Source: an uncultured Maribacter sp. (lineage in GTDB: Bacteria; Bacteroidota; Bacteroidia; Flavobacteriales; Flavobacteriaceae). From it: DNA of 64,000 nucleotides. The stretch lies in NCBI RefSeq assembly GCF_947500405.1, contig NZ_CANMRY010000003.1:186001-250000 (forward strand), read 5' to 3'. How positions within the stretch are numbered: position 1 is the stretch's first letter; every line of letters begins with the position of its first letter. The position numbers and the translations under genes are program-made. Positions 1-10,059 of this stretch are shown here, piece by piece. The notes under the pieces were generated by a model. That model made no database searches and had not been told where the DNA came from. It saw only the letters and a program-made list of their open reading frames with translations.

Positions 1-1561
1 CTCCTGCAGCAATTATTGCAAATACAGTCATTAAAACTTGTACATCTGTTAATTCATCAAACATTGGAAATGCTGTATTCTGGTAATATCTTCTGGGAAC
101 ACCTGCCATACCAACAAAGTGCATTGGAAAGAATACTCCATAGGCACAAACTGCTGTTATCCAAAAGTGTACATATCCTAAGTTTTTGTTCATCATCTTA
201 CCCTCAAACATTTTTGGGAACCAGTGATAAACTCCAGCAAATAAACCATATAGTGCAGATATACCCATTACTAAGTGAAAGTGTGCTACCACAAAATATG
301 TATCATGAACGTTAATATCTAGTGTACTATCTCCTAATACAATACCTGTTAAACCTCCTGTTATAAAAGTGGAAACTAATCCTATAGAAAATAACATTCC
401 AGGGTTTAACTGTAAATTACCTTTCCATAGTGTGGTTATATAGTTAAATGCCTTTACCGCAGATGGTATTGCAATTAATAGTGTTGTAAATGTAAATACA
501 GATCCTAAGAAAGGATTCATTCCAGAAATAAACATATGGTGTCCCCAAACTATTGTAGACAAGAATGCAATTGCAATTATAGACGCAATCATAGCTCTAT
601 ATCCAAAAATTGGTTTACGAGCATTGGTAGACATTACTTCTGACGTAATACCCAATGCAGGCAATAATACAATATATACTTCTGGGTGGCCTAAGAACCA
701 AAATAAGTGCTCATATAAAACAGGTGAACCTCCTTGATAATGCAAAACTTCTCCTTGAATAAATATATCTGATAAAAAGAATGAGGTTCCAAAACTTCTA
801 TCCATTATAAGTAATAATGCTGCTGATAAAAGAACTGGGAACGAAATAACACCAATAATTGCTGTTACAAAGAATGCCCATATTGTCAGTGGTAATCTTG
901 TCATTGACATACCTTTTGTTCGTAAGTTAATAACTGTAACTATATAGTTTAATGACCCAAGTAATGAAGATGCAATAAATATAGCCATAGAAACCAACCA
1001 TAATGTCATACCCATACCAGAACCTGGTTGTGCCATTGGCAGTGCACTCAAAGGCGGATAAATTGTCCATCCTGCTGCTGCAGGTCCTGCCTCTACAAAT
1101 AAAGAGCAAACCATTATTACACTAGATAAAAAGAATAACCAGTAAGACACCATATTTAAAAACCCTGATGCCATATCTCTTGCACCAATTTGCAAAGGAA
1201 TAAGTAAGTTACTAAACGTACCACTTAAACCAGCGGTAAGTACAAAGAATACCATTATAGTACCATGAATAGTAACTAATGCTAAATAAATATCCGCATC
1301 CATTACACCTCCTGGAGCCCATTTTCCTAATACAGCTTCAAATATTGGAAAAGATTCTCCTGGCCAAGCAATTTGCATTCTAAATAAGATAGACATTGCT
1401 ATACCAATAGTACCCATGATTAAACCAGTAATTAAATACTGCTTAGAAATCATTTTATGATCTGTACTAAATATATATTTTGTTACAAAGGTTTCTTTGT
1501 GATGATGATGTCCATGATCCTCTTCGTGACCATCTACTTGTGCATGTGCTGTTGCTGACAT
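1..1561 (-). CDS. ctaD: Cytochrome c oxidase subunit I (partial, 3' end outside window)
   Basis: Catalytic subunit of an aa3-type haem-copper oxidase in the inner membrane; it reduces oxygen to water and pumps protons. About 520 residues are visible, starting at ATG 1559-1561, and the C-terminus lies beyond the left edge. Seen: a His-rich N-terminus (HEEDHGHHHH), the GHPEVY motif near residue 291 holding the Cu_B histidine and cross-linked tyrosine, the WGHHMF histidine pair near 339, and HDTYFVVAHFH near 424 with haem ligands. GHPEV marks an A1-type oxidase. It is the last visible gene of the act-cox operon, 43 bases downstream of coxB, so it is probably co-expressed with alternative complex III. 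Confidence 0.97.
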   Translation of the reverse strand, partial: MSATAHAQVDGHEEDHGHHHHKETFVTKYIFSTDHKMISKQYLITGLIMGTIGIAMSILFRMQIAWPGESFPIFEAVLGKWAPGGVMDADIYLALVTIHGTIMVFFVLTAGLSGTFSNLLIPLQIGARDMASGFLNMVSYWLFFLSSVIMVCSLFVEAGPAAAGWTIYPPLSALPMAQPGSGMGMTLWLVSMAIFIASSLLGSLNYIVTVINLRTKGMSMTRLPLTIWAFFVTAIIGVISFPVLLSAALLLIMDRSFGTSFFLSDIFIQGEVLHYQGGSPVLYEHLFWFLGHPEVYIVLLPALGITSEVMSTNARKPIFGYRAMIASIIAIAFLSTIVWGHHMFISGMNPFLGSVFTFTTLLIAIPSAVKAFNYITTLWKGNLQLNPGMLFSIGLVSTFITGGLTGIVLGDSTLDINVHDTYFVVAHFHLVMGISALYGLFAGVYHWFPKMFEGKMMNKNLGYVHFWITAVCAYGVFFPMHFVGMAGVPRRYYQNTAFPMFDELTDVQVLMTVFAIIAAG

Positions 1562-1604
1562 AATCGAACTTTATTTTTTTGTTAATTTATTATTTTACTT
1601 GTAA

Positions 1605-2663
1605 TTAGTTTACAGAAGCTATAGATGGTTTAAAAGTCTTTTGTTCTTTTATCCATTTATTGTATTCTTCTTCTGTTTCCACTATAATTTTCATTTGCAT
1701 ATTGTAATGCGATTTTCCACAAATCTTATTACAAAGTAAAATATAATCAAACTCCCATGGATCAGAATTGTCTTCGCCTAAAGCGGCTTTTTTAGCTCTT
1801 ATAGCATTTGTTCTTTTAACCTTATCAACTACATCAGGATCTAATCGCATCTCAGCAGTTGTTGTTATAGGAGTAAAAGAAAATTCAGTTATCATTCCAG
1901 GAACACAATTCATTTGTGCTCTAAAATGTGGCATATAAGCTGAATGCAAGACATCTTGTGAACGCATTTTAAAATTCACTTTTCTACCAACTGGTAAATG
2001 TAACTCTTTAACAATAATATCATCTGCAGCATAACTATCCGCAGGATCTAATCCTAATATATTAGCATTATCAATATCTATCATTCTTACATTAGCGCCA
2101 CCAAGTACATTATCATCACCTGCATATCTTGCGGTCCAATTAAATTGTTGCGCATATAATTCAACAATAATAGGATCATCTTCATCATTTACATCCATGA
2201 TTTCAGTCCAAGTGTAAAGCCCCCAAAGAATTAATCCTGCTAAAACAATTACAGGGATAATGGTCCATATAAACTCTAACTTATCATTATCCGCATAGAA
2301 TAAAGCTTTATTCCCTTTTTTACCACTATACTTATAACCAAAGTAATGTAATAACGCTTGTGTTAACGTTTGTACTATAAATATGATGATAAAAGATACC
2401 AACATTAAATAATCATATTCCGCACCATGCGCAGAAGCAGCAGTTGGTAATAATACTTTAGTGTATTTCCAAAAACTAAAAATGGTAATACCATAAATAA
2501 ATATTAAAAAAGCAAATAATAAATAACCATTGATTTTATTATCCTGATCATTTGCAATTTGAGAATTCTCCGTAGTGAGTTGTGAGAGTTCGAACATCTT
2601 GGTCATTTGCGATATTGCAATTGCCACTAGAACTAATACAACTAAAGTTAATAATGTAGTCAT
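1605..2663 (-). CDS. coxB: Cytochrome c oxidase subunit II
   Basis: Membrane-anchored subunit carrying the Cu_A centre that takes electrons from cytochrome c. At 352 residues it has an N-terminal hydrophobic segment, two further membrane helices (about 46-68 and 85-110, then 130-152) and a periplasmic cupredoxin domain. Cu_A ligands visible are His near 240 (VLHSAYMPHF) and C311, C315, H319 and M322 in CNKICGKSHYNM. The residue between the cysteines that is Glu in mitochondrial subunit II is Lys here. It lies between actF and ctaD on the same strand, with 28 bases to actF. Confidence 0.97.
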   Translation of the reverse strand: MTTLLTLVVLVLVAIAISQMTKMFELSQLTTENSQIANDQDNKINGYLLFAFLIFIYGITIFSFWKYTKVLLPTAASAHGAEYDYLMLVSFIIIFIVQTLTQALLHYFGYKYSGKKGNKALFYADNDKLEFIWTIIPVIVLAGLILWGLYTWTEIMDVNDEDDPIIVELYAQQFNWTARYAGDDNVLGGANVRMIDIDNANILGLDPADSYAADDIIVKELHLPVGRKVNFKMRSQDVLHSAYMPHFRAQMNCVPGMITEFSFTPITTTAEMRLDPDVVDKVKRTNAIRAKKAALGEDNSDPWEFDYILLCNKICGKSHYNMQMKIIVETEEEYNKWIKEQKTFKPSIASVN

Positions 2664-2691
2664 TGTATGATTTAATATTATACCTTACTTA

Positions 2692-4026
2692 TTAATAATG
2701 AAAATGTCTACTTTCCTCTATAAAAGGATTTCGTTTTGGCTGTAATGGCGCATTACTTAAAGCTCTAAATACCCAGAATATAAATAAACCTGCAAAAAAT
2801 AATACAGCTCCTATTTCAGGTATTCCAATGAACCACTGATCACCAACTGTAGAAGGCATAATCATATTAAATATATCTAAATAATGTCCTGCAAGAATTA
2901 CAACACCTGCCATTACAACAAACCAATTTACTCGTTTATAATCACTGTTCATTAATAATAGAACTGGAAATAAAAAGTTCATTACTATCATACCAAAAAA
3001 TGGCAATCTAAAATCCTGTATACGTGTTACATAATAGGTTACTTCTTCTGGAATATCAGAATACCAAATTAACATAAACTGTGAAAACCATAAGTATGTC
3101 CAGAATACACTAATACCAAACATGAATTTAGCTAAATCATGAATATGACTATCATTTACATCTTCTAAATACCCTTTAGATTTTAAATATATAGTTACCA
3201 ATGCTATTACTGTAATGCCAGAAACAAACATACTTGCAAATACGTACCATCCAAACAAGGTGCTAAACCAGTGTGGATCCACACTCATAATCCAATCCCA
3301 AGACATAATAGATTCTGAAATAAGATAGAATACTAAAAACCCTGCAGAAATTCTAAAATTTAATTTAAAGTTAGAATCATCATTAGACTCATCTTGTTTT
3401 AAAGATAACTTTCTAGAATACTCACGATATAATATCCAACCAGCTAAAAATATAGCGGCACGTATTAAGAAGAATATCGGATTTAAATATCCTTTTTTAC
3501 CTTGTAGTAAGTGATCATGAGCTACAACATCTGCATCCATCCAAACAAATAAATGGTTCATATGCATAACAGATAATACTAGAATTACAAATACAATAAT
3601 ACCACCTGGTACTAAGTAAGAAGTAATACCTTCCATTACTCTAAATAATAATGGTGACCACCCAGCTTGCGCAGCTCTTTGAATAGCATAAAAAGCCAAC
3701 ACCCCCAAAGCAATCATCATAAAGAAGAATGCTGCAACATATAATGCTGCCCATGGCTTGTTTTGTAATTGATGTAATAAATGCTCATCATGAGAAGAAC
3801 TATGTCCTTCATCATGTGCATTTACTGCTTCATGTGTATTATGAGCGTCAATAGCTCCATGAGATTCTGTAGCATGACTGTCTCCATGAGCATCATGACT
3901 TGCAACTATTGCTTTAGCTTCTTCAACTGTAGATGGTGCAGAAATAAATCCTACTGCAATACCTATAAGTCCAACTGCCATTAATATAAATGAAGCAATT
4001 TTTAATCTGTTTGAAAACGTGTACAT
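2692..4026 (-). CDS. actF: Alternative complex III subunit ActF
   Basis: Integral membrane subunit of the quinol:cytochrome c oxidoreductase (alternative complex III). The 444 residues contain about ten hydrophobic segments. After the first helix comes a periplasmic loop (about residues 40-90) very rich in His, Asp, Glu and Ser, a low-complexity stretch that could bind metal. The body resembles the C-terminal half of the NrfD-like subunit ActC, as is known for this family. The call rests on its place directly after the ActE cytochrome gene and before coxB, which is the canonical actABCDEF order. Confidence 0.9.
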   Translation of the reverse strand: MYTFSNRLKIASFILMAVGLIGIAVGFISAPSTVEEAKAIVASHDAHGDSHATESHGAIDAHNTHEAVNAHDEGHSSSHDEHLLHQLQNKPWAALYVAAFFFMMIALGVLAFYAIQRAAQAGWSPLLFRVMEGITSYLVPGGIIVFVILVLSVMHMNHLFVWMDADVVAHDHLLQGKKGYLNPIFFLIRAAIFLAGWILYREYSRKLSLKQDESNDDSNFKLNFRISAGFLVFYLISESIMSWDWIMSVDPHWFSTLFGWYVFASMFVSGITVIALVTIYLKSKGYLEDVNDSHIHDLAKFMFGISVFWTYLWFSQFMLIWYSDIPEEVTYYVTRIQDFRLPFFGMIVMNFLFPVLLLMNSDYKRVNWFVVMAGVVILAGHYLDIFNMIMPSTVGDQWFIGIPEIGAVLFFAGLFIFWVFRALSNAPLQPKRNPFIEESRHFHY

Positions 4027-4041
4027 ATTCTTATCTATGTA

Positions 4042-4602
4042 TTATTTTATTAAATCTTGTTTCAATGCCATTACATACTCAGAAACTTGCCACATTTCTT
4101 CTGTATTCATTTGGGAAGCATACGAACCCATTGAGTTTAAACCATATTGCACCGTATGATAAGCTGTGCCTACAGTTATGTTTCTAGCTGCATCTGCATA
4201 ACTAGGAACACCCAATATTTTTTCTCTCTTTACCAAAGTACCTTGTCCTTTTCCTTTTGGTCCATGGCAAATGGCACAATATATACCGTATAGCTCTTTA
4301 CCTTTTGCTAAATTAGACACACTTTGTAAGGAATCTAATGGACTAGGGTTTAATCTTGCAATTTCTTTACCTTCAGGTGTATTTTCTATTCCATAAGGAA
4401 TCCATCCTCTAGAAATAGTATTTTCCACTGGCATTTTTGCCTCCATTCCATTAGGTAAAAAATCTGCTTCACCGTAAGCTTCATACCCAACAGATTCATA
4501 CATGTTAGGCATATATTGATAATTAGGCTTACTTTTATCAGCACAAGATGTTGCTAAAAGCACTAATCCAAATACAACTATTACTTTATTAAAACTGTTC
4601 AT
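4042..4602 (-). CDS. actE: Alternative complex III monohaem cytochrome c lipoprotein ActE
   Basis: Monohaem c-type cytochrome subunit. The 186-residue product begins with a lipoprotein signal (lipobox ending LATSC, Cys20), so it should be anchored in a membrane facing the periplasm. The haem site is CAICH near residue 108-112, and a Met in NSMGSY near 154 is a plausible sixth ligand. It sits 2 bases from actD and 15 bases from actF in the operon. In the family this haem is the exit for electrons towards the oxidase. The size and single haem fit ActE well. Confidence 0.93.
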   Translation of the reverse strand: MNSFNKVIVVFGLVLLATSCADKSKPNYQYMPNMYESVGYEAYGEADFLPNGMEAKMPVENTISRGWIPYGIENTPEGKEIARLNPSPLDSLQSVSNLAKGKELYGIYCAICHGPKGKGQGTLVKREKILGVPSYADAARNITVGTAYHTVQYGLNSMGSYASQMNTEEMWQVSEYVMALKQDLIK

Positions 4603-4604
4603 AT

Positions 4605-5135
4605 TTAATGACTGTTTTTTTCTGATATATTAATTTCTACAGCTCCACTCTCTGCTAACAATTCTCTTAATTCTGATTCATTTTCATGAATTTCAATCTC
4701 CATTAAGAAAAGGTCATCTGTTGTTCTAACATCTGGGTTTTCAGCTTTTTTAAATGGCCATAATCTACTTCTTAAATAAAAAGTAATAACCATTAAGTGA
4801 GCTGCAAAAAACACAGTTAATTCAAACATAATAGGTACAAAAGCCGGCATATTTTCAATATAACTAAAGCTTGGTTTACCACCTATATCTTGTGGCCAAT
4901 CTTCAATCATAATAAAATTCATCATTAAAGTTGCAACAGATATACCAACACAACCATATAAAAAAGCTGTAATAGCTAATCTAGTAGGCTCTAAGCCCAT
5001 AGCTTTATCCAAACCGTGCACAGGAAAAGGACAAAAAACTTCTTCTATATGATGTTTAGCTGCCTTAACTTTTTTGACTGCATGCATTAGCACTTCATCA
5101 TCATTATAATAAGCATGTATAACTTTAGATGCCAT
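4605..5135 (-). CDS. actD: Alternative complex III subunit ActD (DUF3341)
   Basis: Small membrane subunit of alternative complex III, 176 residues. Two hydrophobic helices are seen at about 57-77 and 100-120 with soluble segments on both sides, which is the usual DUF3341 layout. The conserved FCPFPVHGLD-like stretch is near residues 35-45. It carries no cofactor motif. It lies 4 bases from actC and 2 bases from actE, so translation is probably coupled along this part of the operon. Confidence 0.93.
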   Translation of the reverse strand: MASKVIHAYYNDDEVLMHAVKKVKAAKHHIEEVFCPFPVHGLDKAMGLEPTRLAITAFLYGCVGISVATLMMNFIMIEDWPQDIGGKPSFSYIENMPAFVPIMFELTVFFAAHLMVITFYLRSRLWPFKKAENPDVRTTDDLFLMEIEIHENESELRELLAESGAVEINISEKNSH

Positions 5136-5139
5136 ATTC

Positions 5140-6876
5140 TTATTTATTTGAATTTAATTTATTGGCTTGACCTGCCCAATCATCTCTTTGTGCTCTACCA
5201 GGAAATGACCCTGTGATAGAATCTAATAGATTATATTCCTTTTCTGTCATTTTACCAACTTGAGCAAAAGTATATATTCCAATTTGGTTTAATGTTACTT
5301 CCATTTTTGGACCAATACCTTTAACTTTTTTCAAATCATCGGCAGTATCTGTATCTGCATTAAAAGAACCTAAAGTCCCTAGCAAGTCAGACACATCTTT
5401 CTCGTTTGGCTCAATAACCTCATTAATTTGTTCTTCAACAACTTTTTCAACTTTATTACCTACTAAAGGTGTTGTGATTTCATAAGTTGGTAAACCAGCA
5501 TCTCTAAGCTTTTTATATTTTTCACCAGAAGACTTTAAAATAGATTTAACCTCTGCTTGTGCTATTACTGGGAAAGTTCTAGCATATAATAAAAACAATA
5601 CAAAGAAGAACCCAATAGTACCTATGAATATTCCTATATCTACAAAAGTAGGAGAGAACATTGTCCAAGAAGATGGTAAATAATCTCTATGTAATGATGT
5701 TACAATAATTACAAATCTTTCAAACCACATCCCTATGTTTACAACAATAGAAATAAAGAAAGAGAACATAATACTTGTACGTAACTTTTTAAACCACATA
5801 AACTGAGGAGAGAAAACATTACAAGTCATCATTGACCAATACGCCCACCAGTAAGGCCCTGTAGCTCTATTTAAAAAAGCGTATTGTTCGTACTCCACTC
5901 CTGAATACCAAGCCATAAACAACTCCGTTATATAAGCACAACCTACAATAGAGCCCGTTAACATAATTACTATGTTCATAAGCTCAATATGTTGTACTGT
6001 AATATACGCTTCTAAATGACACACTTTTCTCATAATGATTAGCAAGGTGTTTACCATTGCAAACCCAGAGAATATTGCACCTGCCACAAAGTATGGAGGG
6101 AATATAGTTGTATGCCATCCTGGTATTACAGAGGTAGCAAAATCAAAAGATACAATAGTATGCACAGAAAGTACTAAAGGAGTAGCCAAACCAGCTAATA
6201 CTAAAGATACTTCTTCAAAACGTTGCCAATCTTTAGCACGCCCACTCCATCCAAAACTTAATAGACCATAAATTTTCTTTTGGAAAGGCAGAATAGCCCT
6301 ATCTCTAAGCATTGCAAAATCTGGTAATAAACCTGTCCACCAGAATACTAAGGATACAGATAAATAAGTAGAAATTGCAAATACATCCCAAAGTAAAGGG
6401 GAATTAAAGTTTACCCACAAAGAACCAAATTGATTAGGTATAGGTAATACCCAATATGCTAACCATGGACGACCCATGTGTATAATTGGAAACAAACCTG
6501 CTTGAACAACTGAAAATATTGTCATTGCTTCTGCAGAGCGGTTAATTGCCATTCTCCATTTTTGTCTAAAAAGCAACAATACCGCAGAAATTAATGTTCC
6601 TGCATGTCCAATACCTACCCACCAAACAAAGTTAGTAATATCCCATGCCCAGTTTACAGACTTATTAAGTCCCCAAGTTCCGATACCCGTAGATATGGTA
6701 TAAATGATACAACCTAATCCCCAAAGGAATGCTACCAATGCAATGGAAAAAACAATCCACCAATGTTTATTAGCTCTTCCCTCTACAGGAGCAGCAATAT
6801 CCACTGTTACATCATGGTAACCTTTATCACCAACAACTAGGGCTTTTCTTATAGGTGCTTCGTAATGCGACGCCAT
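5140..6876 (-). CDS. actC: Alternative complex III NrfD-like subunit ActC with C-terminal helix-hairpin-helix tail
   Basis: Polytopic NrfD/PsrC-type subunit that holds the quinol site of alternative complex III. Residues 1 to about 460 contain the expected ten or so membrane helices. After a charged linker the protein adds a soluble domain at 513-578 beginning DDLKKVKGIGPKM, a helix-hairpin-helix type motif with the GIGPK turn. A closely similar tail ends the S2 ribosomal protein of this same window (residues 274-356 of rpsB). The extension makes this protein about 100 residues longer than the bare NrfD core. ActC faces both sides of the membrane, and I infer that this tail is cytoplasmic. 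Confidence 0.93.
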   Translation of the reverse strand: MASHYEAPIRKALVVGDKGYHDVTVDIAAPVEGRANKHWWIVFSIALVAFLWGLGCIIYTISTGIGTWGLNKSVNWAWDITNFVWWVGIGHAGTLISAVLLLFRQKWRMAINRSAEAMTIFSVVQAGLFPIIHMGRPWLAYWVLPIPNQFGSLWVNFNSPLLWDVFAISTYLSVSLVFWWTGLLPDFAMLRDRAILPFQKKIYGLLSFGWSGRAKDWQRFEEVSLVLAGLATPLVLSVHTIVSFDFATSVIPGWHTTIFPPYFVAGAIFSGFAMVNTLLIIMRKVCHLEAYITVQHIELMNIVIMLTGSIVGCAYITELFMAWYSGVEYEQYAFLNRATGPYWWAYWSMMTCNVFSPQFMWFKKLRTSIMFSFFISIVVNIGMWFERFVIIVTSLHRDYLPSSWTMFSPTFVDIGIFIGTIGFFFVLFLLYARTFPVIAQAEVKSILKSSGEKYKKLRDAGLPTYEITTPLVGNKVEKVVEEQINEVIEPNEKDVSDLLGTLGSFNADTDTADDLKKVKGIGPKMEVTLNQIGIYTFAQVGKMTEKEYNLLDSITGSFPGRAQRDDWAGQANKLNSNK

Positions 6877-6911
6877 AGACTTTAATTATAGTTACTTTCT
6901 TATTTGTTTGA

Positions 6912-9900
6912 TTATGCTTCGTTTGTATTTCTTACCTGTACATGGTAAAATACGTTTGGCTTAGTTCCCACATGTTCCAATAAGTGATACATACGGTTAC
7001 TCTCTTTTAAATGAGCCACTTCACTTTCCTTATCATTAATATCTCCAAAGACTATTGCTCCGTCTCCACATGCTAAAGAACAAGCTGTTTGGAATTCTCC
7101 ATCCTTAATAACACGTCCATCTCTTTTTGCATCTAGAATAGTTTTTTGTGTTTTTTGAATACACATAGAACATTTTTCTATAACACCTCTAGACCTAACA
7201 TTAACATCAGGATTAAGAACCATCTTACCTAAGTCATTATTCATATGATAATCGAACTCATCATTGTTATTATACAAGAACCAGTTAAATCTTCTTACTT
7301 TATAAGGACAATTGTTTGCACAATATCTTGTACCCACACATCTATTATAAGCCATTTGGTTTTGACCTTGACGACCATGTGATGTTGCAGCAACAGGACA
7401 AACAGTCTCACAAGGAGCATGATTACAGTGCTGACACATTACTGGCTGAAAAGCAACTTGCGGATTAGCGGAAGGATCTTCTAACTCTCCAAAACCTCCT
7501 AGAGAACCTTTATCTCCCCAAAGGCCATCAAATTCCTCTTTCTTAGTATCATCAGCTTCAAAACTTTCTTCTGATGAATAATATCTATCAATACGCAACC
7601 AATGCATATCTCTAGATTTACGAACTTCTTGTTTACCAACAACAGGAACGTTATTTTCTGCATGACAAGCAATAACACAAGCACCACAACCAGTACATGC
7701 ATTTAAATCTATAGACATATTAAAATGATGCCCAATAGACCTATCAAAACTATCCCATAAATCTACAGATGTAGCAGGAACCTCTTGGTGATCCAATGAC
7801 ACCACTGGCTGAGGATTCCACTCTTTATGATTTTTAGTATTAAATATCTCTAAACTAGTTTCTTTAATAATATCCCCTCTTCCCATAAGCGTTTTGTGTA
7901 ATTGAACACAAGCAAACTCATGATTACCAGCAGCTTTTTCAATAGCAACCGACTGAATATTACTAAACCCTTGATACAAAGCAAAAGCATTAACTCCTGT
8001 TTGCATCTCTTCTTTTAATCCTACTTTTTTACCATACCCTAATGAAAGACCAATAGACTTATTAGCCTGACCTGGCTGTACAACAACAGGAACTTTATCA
8101 ATAGCAACACCGTTAACTGTTACTTTTGCATAGCTACCATCCATACCACCATTAGCAACATTATGATTTTCTAATCCTAATGCCTCAGCATCCGCCTTAG
8201 ACACAGTAACATAATTATCCCAAGAAACTCTCGTAATTGGATCAGGAAACTCTTGTAACCATGGGTTACTAGCTTGCTGCCCATCACCCATTCCTGTTTT
8301 AGAATATAGTGTTAATTCAAAATCTCCACCACTTGTAGCATTAGACAAACTCCTAACTGCTGAACCTATTCCAAAAACATCCACCTGTTCTTCTCCTTCT
8401 ACAGCCGCAGTAGGCACAACAACAGCCTCAACATCTGCACTAACAACAAAAACACCATCATGCAATGCCTTATTCCAATCAGCTCCGTTTAAAACAGCAG
8501 AAGTCCAAGTCTCTTTAATAAAATCATAATAAGTAACATCACTACCCATCCACTTTAATAAAGAACTCTGAAATTGTCTTGTATCAAACAATTCTTTTAT
8601 TGCAGGTTGCATTAAACTATAATGCCCTTTTTTAATTTCAACATCACCCCAAGACTCCAGATAATGGTTTGAAGCAGCTGTATATGTAGCCAACTCCGTA
8701 GTTTCATTCCAGTTTGTTGAAAAAGCAACAGATAACGAAACCTTCTCTAAACCAGATTTAAAATCAGTCGCATTAGGCAAAGAATACATAGGATTAACCC
8801 CATCCATTACCAAAACACCAACCTTCCCTGAATTCATATCAGAAATTAAAGTATTTAATGCTTTAACATTCCCTTGTCTTACATATCTAGGAGCTAGAGC
8901 ATCATAAGCCCTACTTTCTAACATTTCATTAATAGCAAGAACAACAGCTTGCGCATTAACATCATCCAAACCTGTTACTACAACAGATCCTTTTTTATTC
9001 TTTTTAATTGCAGAAGCAATACTTTCTATAGCCTGTTCTGCATAAGCAGGAATTTCCCCACCTGCAGATGTTCCAGATAGTTTAGCATATAATTTTGCTA
9101 AAGCAACTTTTTGTTGCATTGGCGTTAAAGGAACTCTTTTATCCGCATTTGCACCAGATAAAGACATATTTGCCTCGAACTGCACATGCTTAGACATTTT
9201 TCCATTCTTTGGAACACGCCCTTTAGAATAACCAGAATTATATCCTCCACCTTGCCAATCTCCAATAAAATCTGCACCGAAAGAAACTATAATATCAGCT
9301 TTCTCAAAATCATAATCCGCTAAAGCTCTTTCTCCATATCTTTTCTCAAACGCATTTAAAGCAGCGTCTTGAGAAATAGCATCATAAACTACATGCTTAA
9401 TATTTGGATTAGAAACCTTGTATTGCTCTATTAATCTAGAAGTAGACGGACTAGCATAAGACTGTGTCAAGAACACAACCTGTTTTCCAGAATTTTTTAA
9501 GCCATTTATTTTAGAAACAACCTCTGCATCTAAAGCACTCCAAGCAACAGCCTCACCTCCTTTAGAAGACCCCTGCAATCTTGTACTATCATATAACGAC
9601 AAAACAGAAGCTTGCACCCTTGCATTTGCAAAGCCACCAACCTTAGCATCTGTATTATTTTCAATCTTGATTGGCCTACCTTCTCTTGTTTTTACTAAGA
9701 TATTTGCAAAATCAAATCCATTTGCAATAGTAGTTGCATAGTAATTAGCCACACCAGGAACAATATTTTCCGGCTGCACTACATAAGGAATAGACTTAAC
9801 AACAGGACCCTCACATGCCGCTAACGATGCTGCCGCTGTACTAAAACCAACATACTTCAGAAAATCTCTTCTATTTGTATTAGTTTCAGATAAATTCTCT

Positions 9901-10025
9901 TTATCACCCAAAAACTCATCCACAGGAATTTCTTCTGCAAATTCATTTTGCTTTAAGGTTTCAACAATGGAATCGCTAGGATTTAACTCCGCTTCGTTTT
10001 TCCAATATTTTTTATTTGATGCCAT
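6912..10025 (-). CDS. actB: Alternative complex III molybdopterin-like/iron-sulfur subunit ActB
   Basis: Large periplasmic subunit, 1037 residues. The N-terminus carries a Tat motif (NRRDFLK, Arg52-Arg53) followed by a lipobox-like LAAC with Cys71, so it is probably exported folded and lipid-anchored. Residues from about 80 to 750 resemble a molybdopterin oxidoreductase fold; in this family the cofactor is absent. The C-terminal third (about 770-1010) is a ferredoxin-type domain with four cysteine clusters: CTGCGACVIACH, CQHCNHAPCETVC, CVGTRYCANNC and CSMCIQ with CSLAC. These should bind three [4Fe-4S] clusters and one [3Fe-4S] cluster. It lies 34 bases from actA and 35 from actC. Confidence 0.95.
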   Translation of the reverse strand: MASNKKYWKNEAELNPSDSIVETLKQNEFAEEIPVDEFLGDKENLSETNTNRRDFLKYVGFSTAAASLAACEGPVVKSIPYVVQPENIVPGVANYYATTIANGFDFANILVKTREGRPIKIENNTDAKVGGFANARVQASVLSLYDSTRLQGSSKGGEAVAWSALDAEVVSKINGLKNSGKQVVFLTQSYASPSTSRLIEQYKVSNPNIKHVVYDAISQDAALNAFEKRYGERALADYDFEKADIIVSFGADFIGDWQGGGYNSGYSKGRVPKNGKMSKHVQFEANMSLSGANADKRVPLTPMQQKVALAKLYAKLSGTSAGGEIPAYAEQAIESIASAIKKNKKGSVVVTGLDDVNAQAVVLAINEMLESRAYDALAPRYVRQGNVKALNTLISDMNSGKVGVLVMDGVNPMYSLPNATDFKSGLEKVSLSVAFSTNWNETTELATYTAASNHYLESWGDVEIKKGHYSLMQPAIKELFDTRQFQSSLLKWMGSDVTYYDFIKETWTSAVLNGADWNKALHDGVFVVSADVEAVVVPTAAVEGEEQVDVFGIGSAVRSLSNATSGGDFELTLYSKTGMGDGQQASNPWLQEFPDPITRVSWDNYVTVSKADAEALGLENHNVANGGMDGSYAKVTVNGVAIDKVPVVVQPGQANKSIGLSLGYGKKVGLKEEMQTGVNAFALYQGFSNIQSVAIEKAAGNHEFACVQLHKTLMGRGDIIKETSLEIFNTKNHKEWNPQPVVSLDHQEVPATSVDLWDSFDRSIGHHFNMSIDLNACTGCGACVIACHAENNVPVVGKQEVRKSRDMHWLRIDRYYSSEESFEADDTKKEEFDGLWGDKGSLGGFGELEDPSANPQVAFQPVMCQHCNHAPCETVCPVAATSHGRQGQNQMAYNRCVGTRYCANNCPYKVRRFNWFLYNNNDEFDYHMNNDLGKMVLNPDVNVRSRGVIEKCSMCIQKTQKTILDAKRDGRVIKDGEFQTACSLACGDGAIVFGDINDKESEVAHLKESNRMYHLLEHVGTKPNVFYHVQVRNTNEA

Positions 10026-10059
10026 ACTTATATATGTAATTAGCTTCTTTTACTTAAGA

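Noticed and set aside
6912..10025. ActB as a true molybdenum oxidoreductase
   Set aside because: In alternative complex III this subunit has the fold but no molybdopterin, and the act gene order is complete, so it should not be read as a formate- or nitrate-type enzyme.
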